Shown in pieces: positions 6,517-8,830 of a stretch of 8,830 nucleotides of DNA. The DNA lies in NCBI GenBank assembly GCA_003140785.1, contig PLKY01000225.1:2590-11419 (forward strand). Reading direction: 5' to 3'. The notes below the pieces were generated by a model that was not told the DNA's origin, searched no databases, and was given only the letters and a program-made list of their open reading frames with translations. This DNA comes from Acidobacteriaceae bacterium (GTDB lineage Bacteria; Acidobacteriota; Terriglobia; Terriglobales; Acidobacteriaceae). Position 1 is the stretch's first letter; the number at the start of each line of letters is the position of its first letter. The position numbers and the translations under genes were made by a program.

Positions 6517-6823
6517 AAATGATTGCTCCCAGGATCCACCGCTCCAACAAAATGAGAAACATCCGGAATGAACTTCTAGGACGCGGTCCGCAGTATTCCG
6601 CTTCCCTCTGCACTGCGCGTCAGCGGCTTGCTTGTTAAGTTGAGTACGGTGACTTCGGGATTTCCACCGTAAGCTACTTCGATGCGCGATCGCTCGCCAC
6701 ATGATGTACGTGACAATACAAGCCGGAGCCCCTGTTACGATATCCGCACTGGGCGCTAAGTTATTCATTTCATTGGCGAAATTGCACGGATGAAATCGAA
6801 TCTGTTTTCAAAATGGGGTACGA
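6517..6823. other. 307-bp divergent intergenic region between the receiver gene and the S24 regulator
   Basis: No gene is visible; the upstream extension of the receiver frame here looks non-coding. The right side holds a weak promoter candidate for the S24-type regulator: TTGGCG (6773-6778), a 17-base spacer, and TCGAAT (6796-6801). The inverted repeat given separately flanks its spacer. I could not support a promoter for the receiver gene. A GCGATCGC octamer at 6686-6693 is palindromic but single. Confidence 0.5.
6767..6796. promoter_or_regulatory. Inverted repeat, possible operator of the S24-type regulator
   Basis: ATTTCAT (6767-6773) and ATGAAAT (6790-6796) are perfect complements separated by 16 bases, with half-site centres 23 bp apart, about two helical turns. 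The arms touch the candidate -35 and -10 of the gene starting at 6824. This arrangement suits a dimeric HTH repressor acting on its own gene, but that is inference from position. Confidence 0.4.
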
Positions 6824-7603
6824 GTGGCGGCACACAAAGAATCTTCGAGCGAGTGGACTGAACGGATACGCCGTCTCCTCAGCGACTTGAAGCTAAGTCA
6901 GGCCGGTCTCGCCGAACGCCTGGGCATTTCACCCCCCACCGTCTCCCGCTGGCTGCAAGGCCGCCACGAACCAACTGCAGAGAGCTACGTCGCCCTGGGA
7001 AATCTCGCCACCCCTCCCGATGGAATCTATTTTTGGGAGCGGGCGGGCCTCAATCCGGCCAGTCTCATGGAAGCCGGTTTCCTCAAAGACCTCACCTCGG
7101 CACAGGTGAATCTGCGCGACTTCAAGCTGATCGCCGGCCGCAGGGTCTCGCGGCTTTTGGGCGGCAAAGCGAGTGCAGTTGCGATTCCCCTGCTGAATGC
7201 GACAGCCTACGGGGATCGCATTCCCCCGCACGAGAATTTGAGCCTTTCTCAGGTCGAAGTGCAGGACATCCTGCTCGCGCCTCTCAGCTGGTGTCCCCAC
7301 CCTGAAAACATGATCGGCATGCACCTCGCAGGCGACTCCATGCTTCCCGCAATCACGCCCGGTTCCATCCTCTTCGTCGATACGGCCGCCAAGGACCGCG
7401 ATTACCTGAATCACCGAATCGCCGTCGTGTCTCACCGGGACCTGGGATTCAAGGTTGCTCGCTTCCAACGGATCTCCGCCTCCGATTTCCTGGTTTCCGC
7501 GAACTACAAGTACGCGCCCGTGGATGTGAGCAACGCTTCAAAATGGAAGATCTTCGGCGAGGTGCTGTGGTGGGTGTCAAGAGACGCGGATGCGCGTCGA
7601 TAA
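6824..7603 (+). CDS. HTH (XRE) regulator with S24/LexA-like peptidase domain
   Basis: The protein has 259 residues from a GTG start with GGGG five to six bases upstream; nearby ATGs are out of frame. Residues about 13-60 are an XRE-type helix-turn-helix: LSQAGLAERLGISPPTVSRWLQGRHEP has the classic Q-x-x-L-A-x-x-x-G-I-S recognition layout. Residues about 118-250 are an S24 (LexA/CI/UmuD) domain with the nucleophile S172 in MHLAGDSMLPAITPGS and the general base K210 in LGFKVARF, 38 residues apart as in LexA and CI. Such proteins bind DNA as dimers and may cleave themselves when RecA filaments form. However, the expected Ala-Gly bond about 35-45 residues before the serine is not there: the matching segment reads LLNATAYGDRIPP. 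It may be a non-cleaved, ligand- or stress-sensing repressor, or a prophage CI relic, though no other phage genes are present. Confidence 0.88.
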   Translation: MAAHKESSSEWTERIRRLLSDLKLSQAGLAERLGISPPTVSRWLQGRHEPTAESYVALGNLATPPDGIYFWERAGLNPASLMEAGFLKDLTSAQVNLRDFKLIAGRRVSRLLGGKASAVAIPLLNATAYGDRIPPHENLSLSQVEVQDILLAPLSWCPHPENMIGMHLAGDSMLPAITPGSILFVDTAAKDRDYLNHRIAVVSHRDLGFKVARFQRISASDFLVSANYKYAPVDVSNASKWKIFGEVLWWVSRDADARR

Positions 7604-7620
7604 TGGATTGATAATGGATT
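7599..7620 (+). repeat. Perfect 11-bp tandem duplication across the stop codon of the S24 regulator gene
   Basis: GATAATGGATT occurs twice back to back (7599-7609 and 7610-7620). The first copy contains the TAA stop (7601-7603). It is probably a replication-slippage event and does not alter the protein. Confidence 0.85.
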
Positions 7621-7643
7621 TTAGATAGCTTGAATTTCACAAG

Positions 7644-7670
7644 CGGAAGCGCAATCCCTGACGCTTTCCG
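7644..7670. terminator. Weak hairpin between convergent genes, possible bidirectional terminator
   Basis: CGGAAGCG (7644-7651) can pair with CGCTTTCCG (7662-7670) with one bulged base and a 10-base loop. It lies between the ends of two convergent genes (stops at 7603 and 7747), where a terminator is expected. There is no T-run on either side, so factor-independent termination is doubtful. Nothing else is recognisable in 7604-7746. Confidence 0.3.
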
Positions 7671-7746
7671 GATCGGTCACAACTGCCGTCTCTGGTAATC
7701 TCTGAGCCATATTTTGTAGGAAATTGATATCTGCTCGGCGCAGGGA

Positions 7747-8108
7747 TCACTTTGGCTCGCTCAGTGGCAACCGACCAATGATGAACTGGGATACTTGTTC
7801 AGCAGCCGGAGGGTCTACATTCGCCAGCGTGACAACCGTATAGCTGGAGTCCAGGCACATTTCATAGATCACCATTGACTCCGCGAGAGCTGCCGTTATG
7901 GCCGAAACACTGATTCCCAAGGGTGGCGACCCCTTTTGGTCTTGACGCATATGGGTTCGGAGTCCAAACCATCAACATACGCCGGAGATTTCGTCGCCGC
8001 GGTTGCGCCGGCTCCCGCGAGCACGCAAAGGAAGAACACCAGCAGCCCCACCCCACTCACCTTTCCCGCCGCAATGGGATTGGACCGCAAAAGATTTGTC
8101 TGATACAC
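7747..8108 (-). pseudogene. Frameshifted small secreted or membrane-anchored protein, coupled to the GntR gene
   Basis: A GTG at 8108 starts three bases after the GntR stop codon (8113-8111), with GAGGAGG (8120-8114) ending five bases before it, a very strong ribosome site. The first frame reads a basic N-terminus, then a hydrophobic segment (GVGLLVFFLCVLAGAGATAA, about residues 20-39) and stops at 7896. A second frame, offset by one base and open from about 7970, continues with SVSAITAALAESMVIYEM and ends IIGRLPLSEPK at 7747. The overlap holds four C's and four T's in a row (7930-7937). One extra base there would join both parts into a single 120-residue protein with an N-terminal signal or anchor. 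I do not recognise the family. Membership in a YtrA-type operon suggests an envelope role, no more. It could be a true pseudogene, a sequencing indel, or two short genes. Confidence 0.55.
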
Positions 8109-8110
8109 AA

Positions 8111-8527
8111 CTACCTCCTCGGACCGCGCTGGCTGAACTCGCGCAGCGCATCGATCAGTTCGTTGACGGTGATCCCGGTTGACCCGGCTCTGGACACGAA
8201 CTCATTCACCAGTTGACCCAACTGGCGATCTCGCACTTCCTTCGAAAGCTCAACCTTCTGCTCGGCGACAAAAGTTCCCGTTCCCTGCTGCGTGTCGAGC
8301 ATGCCGCGAATCTCCATTTCCCGATACGCCCGCAAAACCGTGTTGGGATTGATGGCCAACTCGACGGCCACGTGACGCACCGTCGGCAATTGATTCCCAG
8401 CAGACAGGGAGCCCGAAGCGACTGCGCCCTGCACCTGGTCAATCAATTGCCGGTACACAGGCACGCCGCTATGGGCATCGAGATGGAAGGCAAAACGGGC
8501 AGGTTCGATCTGGGCGTTTCTAATCAT
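8111..8527 (-). CDS. GntR-family transcriptional regulator, YtrA type
   Basis: The protein has 138 residues from ATG 8527. Residues about 14-88 form the GntR winged helix: HSGVPVYRQLIDQVQGAVASG, then LSAGNQLPTVRHVAVELAINPNTVLRAYREMEIRGMLDTQQGTGTFV. The conserved LPTVR helix, NPNTV recognition helix and G-T-G-T-F-V wing are all present. The tail (about 95-138) is only some 45 residues, too short for a FadR or UTRA ligand domain and typical of the YtrA subfamily. YtrA-type regulators usually repress their own operon, which commonly encodes ABC transporters or membrane proteins; here only a small frameshifted gene follows, translationally coupled to it. No Shine-Dalgarno precedes the ATG, and the likely -10 lies so close that the mRNA may be leaderless. 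Three ACTAAT repeats cover the promoter. Confidence 0.92.
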   Translation of the reverse strand: MIRNAQIEPARFAFHLDAHSGVPVYRQLIDQVQGAVASGSLSAGNQLPTVRHVAVELAINPNTVLRAYREMEIRGMLDTQQGTGTFVAEQKVELSKEVRDRQLGQLVNEFVSRAGSTGITVNELIDALREFSQRGPRR

Positions 8528-8533
8528 CGAAAC

Positions 8534-8564
8534 ACTAATGTACTAATAGACTAATACATTGCAA
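8534..8564 (-). promoter_or_regulatory. gntR promoter with three 8-bp-spaced ACTAAT repeats (likely operator)
   Basis: On the plus strand ACTAAT occurs at 8534-8539, 8542-8547 and 8550-8555, exactly 8 bp apart. An imperfect palindrome beginning TGTA and ending TACA spans 8539-8558. On the minus strand TTGCAA (8564-8559), a 16-base gap and TACATT (8542-8537) give a plausible -35/-10, so the repeats fill the core promoter. The predicted transcript begins about 8530, almost at the ATG (8527). Repeats are directly seen; autorepression by the GntR protein is inferred. Confidence 0.6.
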
Positions 8565-8696
8565 GTGAAAAATGCAGTGACTCCAAAAAAATCGGCATCT
8601 CGTCGGTCCCCGCTCCTCCCCGGCTCAAGTAACCATCTATCGACCGCTTGTTGATCGCACCCAAACCGCAACCGCCTCAAATTGACCACCCACAGG

Positions 8697-8702
8697 TATA
8701 CT
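8697..8702 (+). promoter_or_regulatory. Candidate -10 element of ispH, possibly leaderless
   Basis: TATACT is a near-consensus -10 that ends six bases before the ispH GTG (8709). Transcription would start at or next to the start codon. No clear -35 lies at 16-18 bp; the TTGACC at 8682-8687 is too close (9 bp). Only a weak AGG precedes the GTG at 12 bases, which agrees with a leaderless mRNA but does not prove it. Confidence 0.4.
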
Positions 8703-8708
8703 GTTGAA

Positions 8709-8830
8709 GTGACGACCTCTGTCCTCGATTCCACTTCCCACGGTAGCCAAACGGCGGCATCCCCTACCGTCAAGCGGGTGTTGCTACTGAAACCGCGCGG
8801 TTTCTGCGCCGGCGTGGTGCGCGCGATCGA
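8709..8830 (+). CDS. ispH: 4-hydroxy-3-methylbut-2-enyl diphosphate reductase, N-terminus (runs off window)
   Basis: The first 40 codons are visible. After about 20 non-conserved residues (TTSVLDSTSHGSQ onward) the sequence reads VKRVLLLKPRGFCAGVVRAI, the start of IspH/LytB (E. coli: ILLANPRGFCAGVDRAI). C33 corresponds to the first cysteine ligand of the iron-sulfur cluster. IspH is cytoplasmic and reduces HMBPP to IPP and DMAPP, the last step of the MEP isoprenoid pathway. The start is a GTG at 8709; an alternative GTG at 8778-8780 would fall just before the conserved core and remove the extra N-terminus. The segment has V where E. coli has D after CAGV. It is divergent from the gntR gene across 181 bp. 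Confidence 0.93.
   Translation, partial: MTTSVLDSTSHGSQTAASPTVKRVLLLKPRGFCAGVVRAI

Noticed and set aside
6686..6693. GCGATCGC octamer (HIP1-like palindrome)
   Set aside because: It is a single occurrence in a moderately GC-rich window; chance is enough.
6517..6768. Upstream extension of the receiver protein (start at 6768)
   Set aside because: The extra 84 residues have no domain pattern, and a Shine-Dalgarno supports ATG 6516.
7896..7970. Programmed -1 ribosomal frameshift in the small gene behind gntR
   Set aside because: The A4G4 run on the coding strand does not form a standard X-XXY-YYZ heptamer in the right frame, and no downstream stem is evident; an indel is simpler.
8543..8773. 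76-residue minus-strand open frame opposite the ispH start
   Set aside because: It overlaps the ispH N-terminus and the gntR promoter, and has no recognisable features.
1..8830. CRISPR array, tRNA, rRNA, insertion sequence or prophage
   Set aside because: No regular repeats, tRNA cloverleaf, transposase or integrase frame was found; the S24 regulator has no other phage genes beside it.

Overview
The window looks like chromosomal DNA from an Acidobacteriota (Terriglobia-type) bacterium. This is inferred from protein style, a GC content that reads as moderately high, and the layout; no database search was possible. It is a housekeeping region with a small accessory patch in the middle.

Positions 1-3512, minus strand, hold a Tol-Pal type operon in the order tolQ, tolR, tolA/tonB-like, tolB. 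The 3' end of tolB runs off the left edge, and pal would be expected beyond it. TolQ and TolR form the proton-driven inner-membrane motor, the TolA-like protein spans the periplasm, and TolB is the periplasmic beta-propeller partner. A divergent intergenic region (about 3513-3729) separates this operon from recN (3730-5412, plus), a complete SMC-like DNA repair ATPase.

Positions 5413-6073 are the accessory patch. A DinJ/YafQ-type toxin-antitoxin pair lies on the minus strand with a recognisable promoter and a perfect inverted-repeat operator. Just upstream of its promoter is a second, orphan copy of the last codons of recN. The pair is therefore bracketed by two diverged recN 3' ends, which looks like a scar of its acquisition. 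This is the most interesting feature of the window.

Positions 6112-7603 hold a lone response-regulator receiver protein (minus) and, divergent from it, an HTH/S24 LexA-CI-like regulator (plus) that keeps the Ser/Lys dyad but shows no Ala-Gly cleavage site at the expected place. Positions 7747-8527 (minus) carry a YtrA-type GntR repressor and, translationally coupled behind it, a small secreted or membrane-anchored protein that is now frameshifted. Three 8-bp-spaced ACTAAT repeats cover the GntR promoter. The window ends in the start of ispH (8709 onward, plus), the last enzyme of the MEP isoprenoid pathway, possibly read from a leaderless transcript.

Most sequence is accounted for. The gaps worth noting are 3513-3729 and 6517-6823 (divergent promoter regions), 7604-7746 (convergent, weak hairpin) and 8528-8708 (divergent promoters of gntR and ispH).
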